From RHLJ01 sp965247355 (GTDB lineage Bacteria; Bacteroidota; Rhodothermia; Balneolales; Balneolaceae): 64,000 nt of DNA. Under the pieces are notes generated by a model. That model did not search any database. It worked only from the letters and a program-made list of their open reading frames with translations, and was not told the DNA's origin. Each line of letters begins with the position of its first letter. Position 1 is the first letter of the stretch. The stretch lies in the NCBI GenBank assembly GCA_965247355.1, contig OZ252011.1, positions 1,054,001-1,118,000 of the forward strand, in the 5' to 3' direction. This document shows, piece after piece, positions 16,297-25,819 of this stretch. The translations under genes were made by a program, and so were the position numbers.

Positions 16297-17289
16297 ATGA
16301 GCGTTGTTAAGCATACCTGGACCGAAGAAGAAATCTCAGAAATCTATAACACTCCACTTATGGAGTTGATTTACAAAGCTCAGACGGTGCACAGAGAATT
16401 TCATGAGACCGGAGAAGTTCAGGTTTGCACCCTACTCTCTATTAAAACAGGCGGATGCTCTGAAGATTGCTCTTACTGCCCTCAATCTGCCCGATACAAT
16501 ACTGGCGTTAACAATGAGAAGTTAATGCCTAAGGAAATGATTCTGGCAGCGGCTGAACGAGCCAAGGAAGCCGGTAGTACCCGCTTCTGTATGGGTGCAG
16601 CCTGGAGAAGCGCTCGACAGAATAAAGATTTTGATGAAGTGCTGGATGTAGTTTCCGGAGTAGCTGATTTAGGACTCGAAGTATGTGCTACCTTAGGAAT
16701 GCTTACTGATGATCAGGCTGCCAAATTGAAGGATGCCGGACTCTATGCCTACAACCACAATCTTGACAGCAGTGAAGATTTCTATAAGAAGATCATCACT
16801 ACCAGAACCTATGATGATCGGCTAGATACCATCAAAAAAGTTCAGGATAATAATATATCTGTGTGTTCCGGAGGAATAATCGGAATGGGCGAAACGCATA
16901 AAGATCGCATCGGACTCCTCTACACTCTTTCAAATTTAGATCCACATCCTGAATCTGTTCCGGTAAATGCACTTATTGCTGTTGATGGAACTCCAATGGA
17001 AGGCCAGCCTAAAGTGCCAAGCTGGGAAATGGCCCGAATGATTGCCACCGCCCGTATTCTAATGCCCGAATCTATGGTTAGATTATCAGCCGGACGTGTA
17101 CGTATGAATTTTGAAGAACAAGCCCTTTGCTTTATGGCGGGAGCTAATTCCATCTTTACCGGCGAGAAGCTCCTCACCACCGACAATAACGCCTTAGACG
17201 AAGACATGCACATGTTTGAGCTATTTGGATTAAAAGCACGCCCAGCTTATAAAAATGCTAAACCGGAGCATGTACCTGAGGTAGTGTGA
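16297..17289 (+). CDS. bioB: Biotin synthase
   Basis: A radical-SAM enzyme that inserts sulfur into dethiobiotin. The SAM-binding cluster motif is TGGCSEDCSYCPQS (Cys54, Cys58, Cys61). Further signatures are YNHNLDSSEDFYKKIITTRTYDDRL, CSGGIIGMGE and RLSAGRVRMN (the Arg ligand of the second cluster). Length 330, normal for the family. No other bio genes are nearby, so biotin genes are scattered in this genome. Confidence 0.96.
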   Translation: MSVVKHTWTEEEISEIYNTPLMELIYKAQTVHREFHETGEVQVCTLLSIKTGGCSEDCSYCPQSARYNTGVNNEKLMPKEMILAAAERAKEAGSTRFCMGAAWRSARQNKDFDEVLDVVSGVADLGLEVCATLGMLTDDQAAKLKDAGLYAYNHNLDSSEDFYKKIITTRTYDDRLDTIKKVQDNNISVCSGGIIGMGETHKDRIGLLYTLSNLDPHPESVPVNALIAVDGTPMEGQPKVPSWEMARMIATARILMPESMVRLSAGRVRMNFEEQALCFMAGANSIFTGEKLLTTDNNALDEDMHMFELFGLKARPAYKNAKPEHVPEVV

Positions 17290-17330
17290 GCAATTTAGAT
17301 TTTATCTACTTTAGAAATGACTAATCCCTG

Positions 17331-17444
17331 GTCATCCTGAGCAAAAGCGAAGGAACTTATCGGGTATCGGTTTCTTCCTTTCCTGTTACCTCATTCAGGA
17401 TATTCTAATCCAATCAGATCCTTCGGAAGCATCCTCAGGATGAC
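17331..17444. repeat. Palindromic repeat, copy left of the histidine kinase
   Basis: This 114-bp element begins GTCATCCTGAGCAAAAGCGA and ends GCATCCTCAGGATGAC. It is about 90% identical by eye to 18829-18942, including the non-palindromic middle, so the two are direct repeats. Its right half also matches 5190-5223. It lies in the 269-base gap after bioB. Confidence 0.7.
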
Positions 17445-17558
17445 GAATTAGATTGTGTCCTCTCCCCCTAGAATAGTTAATAATTATTAAGCTCTTCCTG
17501 GATAACCAAGAATTCTGGTATATTTGAAGCGCTTAAGAATTAAAGGACATTAAATACG

Positions 17559-18797
17559 ATGGCTACAGAAAATACTCCTCAGAAGGAGTTTGAACGGGTA
17601 CTTAAACTGGCAGAATATGATATCGACTATTCAAGCGACCACCCTATTCTCAATGATCTATCAAAACTGGCAGCACATGTAGCCGGGATGCCGGTTTCAC
17701 AAATCAATTTACTCGGTCCAAATACCCAATGGACCCTTTCCAGCTTTGGAATGGATACCAAACAAATCCCTAAAAATGATTCTGTTTGTCAATTTACTAT
17801 CCTCGAAACCGATTATTTTGAAGCGAAAGGATTAGATACGGATGATCGTTTCAAAGACCGGGATTACGTAAAAGGCGATTTACAACTCAAATATTATTTC
17901 GGAGTTCCGATCACCACCAGAGATGGACACAATATTGGCTCTGTTTGTGTGATGGATCGTAAACAAAATGAGTTCCCACCTGAGAAGATCGAAATGCTGT
18001 CCATCATTGGGAATAATGTGCTTACCATTCTGGATCAGATTAAAGGAATGAAAGAGCTTAAGCATGAAATTGAAGAAATGGAAGAAAGCGCTAAGAAGCT
18101 TTCTCATGATATCCGGGGGCCAATCAATGGGATTATTGGGCTTTCACAAATCGCTGAAGAGCAAATTAAGGAAGGGAATTTCGAAGATCTTGAAAGTATC
18201 AATAGCATGATACATAAAAGCAGCTCTTCGCTTATTGATATGGCTGAAGAAATTTTAAGTGCACATAAACAAAATGTTGATGCTAACAATGTTTTGAAAT
18301 ATATCACGTTACAAGACCTTCAGAATAAGTTACTTGCTCTTTTTGAACCTCAGGCAGAATCAAAAAATCTTAGGTTTGAAGTTCAGTGTGGTGTGGATTA
18401 CCGTGATCTTAAGTTTTCGAAGCAACACTTGATCCAAATTATTGGAAACCTGGTCACCAATGCGATTAAATTCACCCCTGAAAATGGCAAAGTGAATATT
18501 CATCTGAATATCGAAACTGATGAAAACGGAGCGCAACTTAACATCAGTATTAAGGATACCGGAATCGGTATGCTTCAGGATCAGGTTAAAAAAATGATCG
18601 ATGGAACCGAATCCATTTCAACGGTAGGAACCAGAGATGAACGAGGTTTTGGTTTTGGATTTCAACTTGCCAGGAGATTGATTCAGTCTTTGAATGGAAA
18701 ACTTGAAATAAACTCAGAAAAAGGAACCGGTACTGAAGTAAAAGTATCCGTTCATGTGGCCTCAGAGTTTACAGTATCCGTAGATAGTAATGCTTAG
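17559..18797 (+). CDS. GAF-domain sensor histidine kinase
   Basis: A soluble 412-residue kinase. The GAF domain (about 25-170) has the SVCQFTI and YYFGVPITTRDGHNIGSVCVMD stretches. A short coiled linker (ELKHEIEEMEESAKK) leads to the H-box with the phospho-His in LSHDIRGPINGI (His183). The ATPase domain has the N-box GNLVTNAIKFTPENG (about 295), G1 DTGIGM and G2 FGFGFQLARR. There is no membrane span, so it senses an intracellular signal, probably a small molecule or redox state through GAF. No response regulator is adjacent. The gene is flanked by direct copies of a 114-bp palindromic repeat. It starts at ATG 17559; TATATTTG at 17519 resembles the -7 element of this phylum. Confidence 0.92.
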   Translation: MATENTPQKEFERVLKLAEYDIDYSSDHPILNDLSKLAAHVAGMPVSQINLLGPNTQWTLSSFGMDTKQIPKNDSVCQFTILETDYFEAKGLDTDDRFKDRDYVKGDLQLKYYFGVPITTRDGHNIGSVCVMDRKQNEFPPEKIEMLSIIGNNVLTILDQIKGMKELKHEIEEMEESAKKLSHDIRGPINGIIGLSQIAEEQIKEGNFEDLESINSMIHKSSSSLIDMAEEILSAHKQNVDANNVLKYITLQDLQNKLLALFEPQAESKNLRFEVQCGVDYRDLKFSKQHLIQIIGNLVTNAIKFTPENGKVNIHLNIETDENGAQLNISIKDTGIGMLQDQVKKMIDGTESISTVGTRDERGFGFGFQLARRLIQSLNGKLEINSEKGTGTEVKVSVHVASEFTVSVDSNA

Positions 18798-18828
18798 CAT
18801 GATAAATTTGGTTATTACTCCACATCCA

Positions 18829-18942
18829 GTCATCCTGAGCGAAAGCGAAGGAACTCATCGGGTATCTATTTCTACCTTTCCTTTTACCTAATTTCAGATA
18901 TTCTAATCCAATCAGATCCTTCGGAAGTATCCTCAGGATGAC
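18829..18942. repeat. Palindromic repeat, copy right of the histidine kinase
   Basis: Same family and orientation as 17331-17444; the shared segment runs on to GACGAATTAG. It starts GTCATCCTGAGCGAAAGCGA and lies between the convergent kinase and korB genes, where it may also end both transcripts. Confidence 0.7.
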
Positions 18943-18983
18943 GAATTAGCTTGTCTCTCTTTGGAGGGATACTACCGAATAAA

Positions 18984-20063
18984 CTATTTAACCACCCAGG
19001 TTTCATTTCCCTGAATAAGAGCATCCAGATTAGCCTCACCCTGAGTTTCTTTCGCATGCTGAACCTGAGCTACCACACCTTCGTCGTAGCAAGGTCGGTC
19101 AACAGCATATAATACTCCAAATGGTCTAGGGAATTGAACCCCTTCCCCATTTGCCGGATGCTCAAAGAATTTAGAAAGTAAATGCGCTTTGGTTGAATCC
19201 TGCTCATCGTGCACCCAGAGATCATCTTTAGAGAAATCATCTCCAAGTTGAACCACTTCAGGCTTTAAGCCATCCAGACGAACACCTTTGTCGTTGTCCT
19301 TTCCGAATACTAACGGCTGTCCATGTTCCAGATAAATAGCTTCCTGAGGACGTGTTTTCTTGTCAGTAAACAACTCAAAAGCTCCATCATTAAAAACAAT
19401 ACAGTTCTGATAGATCTCCAGCATGGATGTCCCCTGGTGCTTATGACTTCGTAGAATCATTTCTTTAAGGTGCTTTGGGTCACGATCCATAGCACGTGCC
19501 ACAAAACTACCATCTGCTCCCAAGCTTAATGCAAGAGGATTAAAAGGGTTGTCAATTGAACCATATGGGGTGGATTTAGTTACCATCCCTTTCGGAGACG
19601 CCGGTGAATACTGCCCCTTAGTCAGGCCATAAATCTCATTGTTAAAAAGCAGAAGATTCACATTCACGTTGCGGCGTAAAAGTTGTGTGAAATGATTTGC
19701 TCCGATTGAAAGCGAATCCCCATCTCCGGTAATAATCCAAACAGTAAGGTCTGGGCGTGAAGTTTTAAGTCCGGTTGCAATAGCTGGTGCACGACCATGA
19801 ATGGAATGCATCCCAAAAGTATCCATGTAATATGGAAAACGGGATGAACACCCAATACCCGAAATAAATACAATATCTTTTTTAGCGATCCCTAATTCCG
19901 GCATTGCATTCTGTACTTGCTTCAGGATGGTGTAATCCCCACATCCCGGACACCAGCGCACATCCTGATCAGATGAAAAATCCTTACCAGAATAATCCGG
20001 AAGAGCCGTTAAATCCGCTTCGTTTTCTTTAACAAAATTGTCGATAAGTGTTTGTACTGACAT
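18984..20063 (-). CDS. korB: 2-oxoacid:ferredoxin oxidoreductase, beta subunit
   Basis: The thiamine-diphosphate-binding subunit of a 2-oxoglutarate (or related 2-oxoacid):ferredoxin oxidoreductase, which makes the acyl-CoA, CO2 and reduced ferredoxin. Seen: RWCPGCGDYTILK with the first cluster Cys pair, ISGIGCSSRFPYYMDTFG, the TPP/Mg motif TGDGDSLSIGANHF and NNEIYGLTKGQ. Length 359. It lies 10 bases after the alpha-subunit gene, clearly co-transcribed. Two-subunit enzymes of this form usually prefer 2-oxoglutarate, but the substrate is inferred. Confidence 0.94.
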   Translation of the reverse strand: MSVQTLIDNFVKENEADLTALPDYSGKDFSSDQDVRWCPGCGDYTILKQVQNAMPELGIAKKDIVFISGIGCSSRFPYYMDTFGMHSIHGRAPAIATGLKTSRPDLTVWIITGDGDSLSIGANHFTQLLRRNVNVNLLLFNNEIYGLTKGQYSPASPKGMVTKSTPYGSIDNPFNPLALSLGADGSFVARAMDRDPKHLKEMILRSHKHQGTSMLEIYQNCIVFNDGAFELFTDKKTRPQEAIYLEHGQPLVFGKDNDKGVRLDGLKPEVVQLGDDFSKDDLWVHDEQDSTKAHLLSKFFEHPANGEGVQFPRPFGVLYAVDRPCYDEGVVAQVQHAKETQGEANLDALIQGNETWVVK

Positions 20064-20073
20064 GATAATTCGA

Positions 20074-21954
20074 TTAAGATTTTGTGGCTACTTTTTCACC
20101 AACCAGATCGAGGATGGCTTCTTTTAATTCTGTGACTCCGAATGGACGTCCTTTTACTTTATTGATTGGTTTTGCAGGTATCATAAACTCTGATCTGATC
20201 AATCTAACCAATTGTCCATCATTGATTTCAGGAACAATAACCTGATTGAATCCTTTCATTAATTTCTCAAGGTTTTTCGGGAAAGGGTTAATGTATCTGA
20301 GGTGTGCATGGGAAATATCCATCCCTTCTCTTCTCAGCTGATGAACCACTGTTTTGATAGAACCATACGTTCCTCCCCAACCTAATATCAACACATCTCC
20401 GGTTTCATTGCCCTGATCTATATCCTGTTCCGGAATATTGTTTGCAACCAGGTCTCGTTTGTCACGACGAATGTTGGTCATCTTCTGGTGGTTATCCGGA
20501 TCGTAAGAAACATTTCCGGTCACATCTTCTTTTTCCAGGCCACCCACGCGGTGTTCAATGCCTTCAGTTCCTGGAATTGCCCACTTTCTTACCAAACGCT
20601 CATCTCTGCGGTACGGCATGAAAAGATCGTCTTCTTCGGCATGACGTGGTTTTTCGAATTCAACCTTGATATCAGCCAATTCACTTTCTTTTGGAAACTT
20701 CCAGGGCTCAGATCCATTGGCAATATATCCATCCGATAAAAAGATAACCGGAGTCATATGTTCTAATGAAATTCTTACTGCTTCGAAAGCCATCTCAAAA
20801 CAATCTGCCGGTGATTTCGGAGCAACCACCAACAGTGGACTTTCCCCATTTCTTCCATAGACAGCTTGCATTAAGTCTGCCTGCTCGGTTTTTGTAGGCA
20901 TCCCGGTAGAAGGACCTGCTCGCTGAATGTTTAGCACTACCAAAGGAAGTTCAAGCATCACTGCAAGACCAATGGCTTCGCCTTTTAGTGCAATTCCCGG
21001 TCCGGATGAACTGGTTACACCAATACTTCCACCAAAGGAAGCTCCAATTGCTGAAGAACAAGCTGCAATTTCATCTTCTGCCTGAAAGGTGGTAATTCCA
21101 AATTTTTTATGTTGTGCCAGTCCATGGAGTACGTCGGATGCAGGAGTGATTGGATAGGTACCCAGAAACATCGGCATATTCGCTTTACGGGCTGCAGCAA
21201 CTAAACCTAATACCAAAGCCTCATTCCCGGTTATATTCCGATAAGTACCGGGCTCAAGATCTGCCTGTTCAACCGTAATCTGTGATCTGGAATTGAAAAT
21301 CTCGGCCGTTTCGCCATAATAATAACCGGCTTTTAATACTCTGATGTTCGCCTCGGCAATCTCCGGTTTCTTTTTACCGAACTTCAGATTCAGGAAATCG
21401 ATGGTTGAATCCAATGGACGGTTATACATCCAGTACAACAATCCAAGCACAAACATATTCTTAGTACGATCTTCATCCTTGTATCCAAGTCCCATATCGC
21501 CGATGGCTTCTTTCACCATCTTATTTACATCAATCTCGATAAGCTCGTACTCATTCAGAGATCCATCCTCCAAAGGATTAACGCCTTCGGGGTATTTAGC
21601 CAGGTTCAGATTCTTTTTATCAAATCCGGCCGTATTTGCGATGATGGTCCCTCCTTTCTTCAATAAAGAAAGATTGGCTTTAAGCGCCGCGGAATTCATT
21701 ACAACGAGTGCATCACACTCGTCACCGGGAGTTAAAATTTTACGGCTACCGAATTGAAGCTGAAAAGATGATACCCCTGGAACGGTACCCTGAGGAGCGC
21801 GTATTTCAGCCGGGAATTCGGGAAGTGTTCTTAAATCGTTACCAAGAAGTGCCGTTGTATTAGTGAATAGCGAGCCGGTTAGCTGCATGCCATCGCCGGA
21901 GTCACCTGCAAAACGTATGGTGACGTCCTCACGAACCTGATCTGTAGTACTCAT
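20074..21954 (-). CDS. korA: 2-oxoacid:ferredoxin oxidoreductase, fused gamma-alpha subunit
   Basis: A 626-residue subunit in which the gamma domain (about 1-200, FAGDSGDGMQLTGSLF at its start) is fused to the pyrimidine-binding alpha domain (from about 230, TGNEALVLGLVAAARKANM, then FLGTYPITPASDVLH and FQAEDEIAACSSAIGAS with the conserved Glu). The C-terminal domain II is WGGTYGSIKTVVHQLRREG. It pairs with korB downstream. Together they feed the oxidative TCA cycle, or its reverse, with ferredoxin as carrier. Upstream 273 bases hold no gene, only a candidate promoter. Confidence 0.94.
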   Translation of the reverse strand: MSTTDQVREDVTIRFAGDSGDGMQLTGSLFTNTTALLGNDLRTLPEFPAEIRAPQGTVPGVSSFQLQFGSRKILTPGDECDALVVMNSAALKANLSLLKKGGTIIANTAGFDKKNLNLAKYPEGVNPLEDGSLNEYELIEIDVNKMVKEAIGDMGLGYKDEDRTKNMFVLGLLYWMYNRPLDSTIDFLNLKFGKKKPEIAEANIRVLKAGYYYGETAEIFNSRSQITVEQADLEPGTYRNITGNEALVLGLVAAARKANMPMFLGTYPITPASDVLHGLAQHKKFGITTFQAEDEIAACSSAIGASFGGSIGVTSSSGPGIALKGEAIGLAVMLELPLVVLNIQRAGPSTGMPTKTEQADLMQAVYGRNGESPLLVVAPKSPADCFEMAFEAVRISLEHMTPVIFLSDGYIANGSEPWKFPKESELADIKVEFEKPRHAEEDDLFMPYRRDERLVRKWAIPGTEGIEHRVGGLEKEDVTGNVSYDPDNHQKMTNIRRDKRDLVANNIPEQDIDQGNETGDVLILGWGGTYGSIKTVVHQLRREGMDISHAHLRYINPFPKNLEKLMKGFNQVIVPEINDGQLVRLIRSEFMIPAKPINKVKGRPFGVTELKEAILDLVGEKVATKS

Positions 21955-22021
21955 TATGTATGGTTAGGCTGTGACTTAAATAATTTAGGTTAGCCGAAAT
22001 TGGGCTTTTTTGATCAGAAAT

Positions 22022-22050
22022 GAAATATAAAGTTAACTTTTTGTTATCAA
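22022..22050 (-). promoter_or_regulatory. Candidate korAB promoter
   Basis: On the minus strand, TTG (22050-22048) is followed after 18 bases by TATATTTC (22029-22022). This resembles the TTTG / TAnnTTTG promoter used by Bacteroidota-type sigma factors, with one mismatch in the -7 box. It lies about 70 bases before the korA start. Seen by eye only. Confidence 0.35.
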
Positions 22051-22227
22051 TTCTAATGGAAGCGGTTTCCTATTACATTAATTAAATAAGCGCTGGTTTT
22101 TGCTTTGATTGTTTTAGTTAAATAAGCTTATTTCACAATTATTAAAGTTATCTCGTTTATGATTCGGTATAACTTTTATATAATTTTTTTAAATGGTCAA
22201 GATTTATTGAGCACATAAAGAACCCTC

Positions 22228-22827
22228 ATGAAAAAAATATTCCTTTTTCTCATACTGATTTCCTCTTTCAATTCCTTTTTGTTTGCTCAGTCAAAAGTTT
22301 GTGGGTATGCGGTGAATATTCAAGATAGTTTAGCTATGAATAATGTTACTATTTTCCTGTATGATGAGTATAACCTTGCACTGCCCACTGATATTCGAAC
22401 AGTAACTAATGAAGAAGGGTATTATGAGATCCCCGATATTCCATTTGACAAATATAGTATCAATGCATGGACACCTATTGAATTTAGAGCCGACACCTTT
22501 GCCTATGTTGTTCAACCCGGTGTATTCATTATTGATTCCACGTTCACCCAACAGAAACTTCCCTGCTTTTACGTGAACTTCTATTTCAAACCAAACCCTG
22601 ACGAAAATAAGTTTGAGGATTATAGACGTAAAATGTTTGATAATTACAAACATAGGCTTGATCAGTTAATAGCTGAGGACTCTACTAAAGCTTTTTCCGT
22701 CCCCGATTTCGATACCGTGATTAAAACGGAGCAAATTTTACCATCTTCTTTATCGGGTAGAGTAAAAAGCGTAGACTCTCTCTTCATTCCTCAATATTCG
22801 AACTATGTACGTAGCAAAAATTGGTAA
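22228..22827 (+). CDS. Exported protein with carboxypeptidase-regulatory-like (Ig-fold) domain
   Basis: A 199-residue secreted protein of unknown role. The signal peptide spans residues 1-20 (LILISSFNSFLFAQ). Residues about 22-95 read as a carboxypeptidase D regulatory-like / CnaB-type beta sandwich (VCGYAVNIQDSLAMNNVTIFL ... TNEEGYYEIPDIPFDKYSI). The rest is charged with no motif I know. Such domains are common in Bacteroidota surface proteins. It stands alone with about 270 bases upstream and 140 downstream. Confidence 0.75.
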   Translation: MKKIFLFLILISSFNSFLFAQSKVCGYAVNIQDSLAMNNVTIFLYDEYNLALPTDIRTVTNEEGYYEIPDIPFDKYSINAWTPIEFRADTFAYVVQPGVFIIDSTFTQQKLPCFYVNFYFKPNPDENKFEDYRRKMFDNYKHRLDQLIAEDSTKAFSVPDFDTVIKTEQILPSSLSGRVKSVDSLFIPQYSNYVRSKNW

Positions 22828-22967
22828 GTAAGCAAACTTTTCTAAACACACATTGGTGTTCCTACTGTTTTAAGAAGTACTATCTATCTTTTATTATCCT
22901 GCCTGAGGAAACTAAGTCGAATCAGGTTTATATTCCTCACTCATCCTGAAGCCTTCAAATATACTTT

Positions 22968-25001
22968 ATGTTCTTAGCTGTTAGCTTGCCGTTTTTAAAT
23001 GAAATTGTAGCGCTATTCCTTGTGAGTGTAGTTATAGCTTTTCTTTGCTATAAAATTAAGCTCGTACCTATTGTAGGATTTTTACTTGCCGGAGTTGTAA
23101 TCGGCCCCAACGCATTGGGTTTAGTTCAGGATCAGGAATTGGTTGATATGCTTGCAGAAATTGGGATTATCCTTCTTCTGTTTACGATTGGGATTGAATT
23201 CAGCCTTGAGAAATTAGCCCGTATCAAGAATGCTATTTTCATTGGTGGCGGACTTCAGGTACTCCTAACCGTCGCATCCGTTCTTGGAGTATTTTTACTT
23301 CTCAACATAAACTGGAAGATTGGAGTTTATACTGGTTTTCTGGTTGCTTTAAGCTCTACGGCGATCATACTCGGACTCTTAAGCGAGCAAAATAAAACCG
23401 ATACTCCTGTGGGTCGGCTCTCACTGGCAGTCCTCATTTTCCAGGATTTCGCCATTATCGCCATGGTGTTGATGGTCCCGTTATTATCCGGAGAAAGTGG
23501 CTCCACGGTTGATATTCTGATTGTTCTCGGGAAAGCCGTCTTATTGATAATCGGGATTGTATTATTAGCCCGAAAGGTCGTTCCATGGATTTTAGATAAA
23601 GTAGCACAAACAAGACGTCAGGAGCTTTTTCTCCTTACCGTGATGGCGATTTGTTTTGGTACCGCAGCGCTGACTAACCTCGCGGATGTAAGTCTTGCCT
23701 TAGGTGCATTCCTTGCCGGCTTGGTGGTTAGTGAAAGTCATTACAGCGATCATGCCCTTAGTGAAATCCTTCCTCTTAAAACCATTTTTAATGCGGTATT
23801 CTTCGTTTCTGTTGGGATGCTCCTCGACGTTACTTTTGTGCTTGAGTATCCCCTGCTCCTACTTGGAATTGCATCCGGTGTGTTGGTACTGAAGTTCATT
23901 CTTAGTTCAGTAAGTCTGTTAGTATTGGGATATCCGATTCGGGTGGCTGCTGCTTCAGGAATTGTATTAGCTCAGATCGGGGAATTTTCTTTTGTGCTGG
24001 AACGAGCAGGGCGTAAGGCGGGACTTGATCCCGGTGGATTCGGAGAGCTCGGGTCTCAAATGTTCATTGCTGTTTCTGTAATTCTGATGTTGCTCACTCC
24101 CCTCTTTTTGTCAATCAGTCCAAAGGTTGGGGAGCTACTTTCTAAAACTCCGCTGAAAAGAATCGGCGAAAAAAGAAAAACGGATTCAGAATCAGAAGCT
24201 AAAGTAGAATTGGAAGATCATGTGATTCTTATCGGTTATGGTCCTGCAGGTAGAAATCTTGCCCGCATATTTAAAGAAACCAATATCCCATTCATAGTGA
24301 TTGAGATGAACCCACGATCTGTGAATGAGATGAATGAGCAAGGGATGAAGGCGATTTACGGGGATGCAACCAGAGCACCCATTCTGGAACATGCTCAAAT
24401 ACAAAATGCCAAATTGTGTGTGATCGCCATTAACGACCTCGAGGCAAACCCGAGAATTATTAAGGTGGCACGATATCTCAATCCTACGCTACAGATTGTG
24501 GTTCGGACCCGTTATTTAAATCAAGCGGAAGCGATGGAACAAGCCGGAGCTGATACAGTTGTTCCGGAAGAAATGGAAACCACCGTGCGACTCTTCTCAA
24601 CCGTATTGAATGCCTATATGATCCCTGAAGAAGAAATTGAACAACATATTCGGGAATTACGTGCTGAAGATTACCAAATCATGCGGGGAAGCATTCAGGA
24701 AGCGCATTTAATGGTACTACAGGGTCTAGATGAAGAAGGACTCCATACCAGAGCCGTTGTGGTTCGCGAAGGCAGTTTTGCGGCAGACAAAACACTGGCC
24801 GAACTGAAACTCAGAAACGAATTTGAGATTACCGTTCTTACAGTACAACGGGGTGACAAAAACACCGGAAATCCACATGGAGAGTTTCAATTAAAAGCCG
24901 GAGATCGATTGGTCATGGTAGGCCTGGCTTCCCGCTTCGCCGATGCTGCTGTACTCTTCCGTGAAGAAAAACCGCCCGAAGAATTAGAAGAGGATTTTTG
25001 A
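22968..25001 (+). CDS. Kef-type monovalent cation:proton antiporter with TrkA domains
   Basis: A CPA2-family transporter of 677 residues, probably exchanging K+ or Na+ for protons across the inner membrane. About 12 membrane helices occupy residues 1-385, with the family signature GFLLAGVVIGPNALGLV and LALGAFLAGLVVSES. A TrkA-N (RCK) domain starts near 418 (HVILIGYGPAGRNLARIF, a Rossmann nucleotide site), and a TrkA-C domain (about 590-665, VREGSFAADKTLAELKLR) ends the chain. This is the KefB/KefC layout. Gating by NAD(H) or a nucleotide is likely. Single-gene unit. Confidence 0.92.
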   Translation: MFLAVSLPFLNEIVALFLVSVVIAFLCYKIKLVPIVGFLLAGVVIGPNALGLVQDQELVDMLAEIGIILLLFTIGIEFSLEKLARIKNAIFIGGGLQVLLTVASVLGVFLLLNINWKIGVYTGFLVALSSTAIILGLLSEQNKTDTPVGRLSLAVLIFQDFAIIAMVLMVPLLSGESGSTVDILIVLGKAVLLIIGIVLLARKVVPWILDKVAQTRRQELFLLTVMAICFGTAALTNLADVSLALGAFLAGLVVSESHYSDHALSEILPLKTIFNAVFFVSVGMLLDVTFVLEYPLLLLGIASGVLVLKFILSSVSLLVLGYPIRVAAASGIVLAQIGEFSFVLERAGRKAGLDPGGFGELGSQMFIAVSVILMLLTPLFLSISPKVGELLSKTPLKRIGEKRKTDSESEAKVELEDHVILIGYGPAGRNLARIFKETNIPFIVIEMNPRSVNEMNEQGMKAIYGDATRAPILEHAQIQNAKLCVIAINDLEANPRIIKVARYLNPTLQIVVRTRYLNQAEAMEQAGADTVVPEEMETTVRLFSTVLNAYMIPEEEIEQHIRELRAEDYQIMRGSIQEAHLMVLQGLDEEGLHTRAVVVREGSFAADKTLAELKLRNEFEITVLTVQRGDKNTGNPHGEFQLKAGDRLVMVGLASRFADAAVLFREEKPPEELEEDF

Positions 25002-25007
25002 TTCTAC

Positions 25008-25148
25008 TTCAGTCCTGTATAGCCTAATGAAGGAATTCCCTACTTAGCATAAGACGCATTTTTTTGTAAAGTAATATTCCATTTTGTTTCTCATATTCTC
25101 ATTAATTATAGGAATATGAGGAACTCTGTGCTTCATATTCCTTTGTTG
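25008..25148. repeat. Repeat A, copy 1 (about 140 bp)
   Basis: This segment is repeated in direct orientation at 29178-29317 with roughly 80-85% identity by eye. The best-kept part is TATGAGGAACTCTGTGCTTC and the end CCTTTGTTG. Sequences diverge abruptly just after GTTG (25145-25148) in both copies, where different genes follow. It holds no gene and contains much of the spacer upstream of the SRPBCC gene. Confidence 0.75.
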
Positions 25149-25163
25149 TCTGTCATTAAAAAA

Positions 25164-25607
25164 ATGAAAATGAAAATACCTATAAACAAAAGCGCTCCAG
25201 TCGTTGAATCCAAAGAAATTGAAATTAAGGCTAAACCCGAAAAAGTTTGGGAGGTAATGTCAAATATTGATAAATGGGCTGATTGGAATATAAATATCAA
25301 AAATTCGCAAACATTATCAGAACTAGCAGTAGGAAGTAAGTTTAAGTGGAAGAACAATGGAAGCAATATTACTTCTACCATTCATACGTTGAATCAGAAC
25401 AGCATGATTGGCTGGACAGGGAAAAATTTTGCAGCCAAAGCAATCCACAACTGGTATTTAACACCAACTGAGAATGGCACAAAAGTAAGAACGGAAGAAA
25501 GCATGGAAGGATTTCTTATGTCATTAATGAAAAAGAAGATGAGTGAGATCCTTGTTGAGGATATGACAACATGGCTTGACCAATTAAAAGCTAAATGCGA
25601 AGAATAA
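25164..25607 (+). CDS. SRPBCC (START/polyketide-cyclase-like) family protein
   Basis: A small helix-grip protein (147 residues from ATG 25164) with the usual pattern: EIEIKAKPEKVWEVMSNIDKWADWN at the N-terminus, a beta-sheet middle (GSKFKWKNNGSNITSTIH) and a long C-terminal helix. It binds a hydrophobic ligand in a cavity; the ligand is unknown. A longer frame from 25116 would run through repeat A, so the internal ATG is preferred. The gene is the only one between repeats A and B and is followed by a small hairpin (AAACTGC 25629 / GCAGTTT 25644), giving it the look of a mobile single-gene cassette. Confidence 0.8.
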   Translation: MKMKIPINKSAPVVESKEIEIKAKPEKVWEVMSNIDKWADWNINIKNSQTLSELAVGSKFKWKNNGSNITSTIHTLNQNSMIGWTGKNFAAKAIHNWYLTPTENGTKVRTEESMEGFLMSLMKKKMSEILVEDMTTWLDQLKAKCEE

Positions 25608-25659
25608 AAACAGCATACTAGAAAGCCAAAACTGCATTAAAACGCAGTTTAGCCAAACC

Positions 25660-25819
25660 GTTAAAAACTCACCCCCTCCTCTTAAACATTTTTAAACCAT
25701 CCTAATTCGCATCAGGATTGCCTTCTCCTTATCTTTACCGCCATGAAAAAAGTGGCATTTGAAACCCTCGGCTGTAAACTCAATTTCTCAGAGACTTCCT
25801 CTATGCGGAGAGATTTCGG
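25660..25819. repeat. Repeat B, copy 1: duplicated mtaB promoter and 5' end
   Basis: Nearly identical to 30093-30253 (only about five differences plus one missing A by eye). It begins exactly at GTTAAAAA and runs through the mtaB leader into codon 25 of mtaB. It marks the left boundary of the accessory block; the intact copy lies 4.4 kb to the right. Confidence 0.88.

Noticed and set aside
17331..18942. Insertion sequence formed by the two repeats around the kinase
   Set aside because: There is no transposase gene, and the ends match a dispersed intergenic repeat family, so only a repeat-flanked gene is claimed.
21344..21757. 137-codon plus-strand frame inside korA
   Set aside because: It is antisense to the conserved gamma-alpha subunit and shows only low-complexity Ser/Phe-rich translation.
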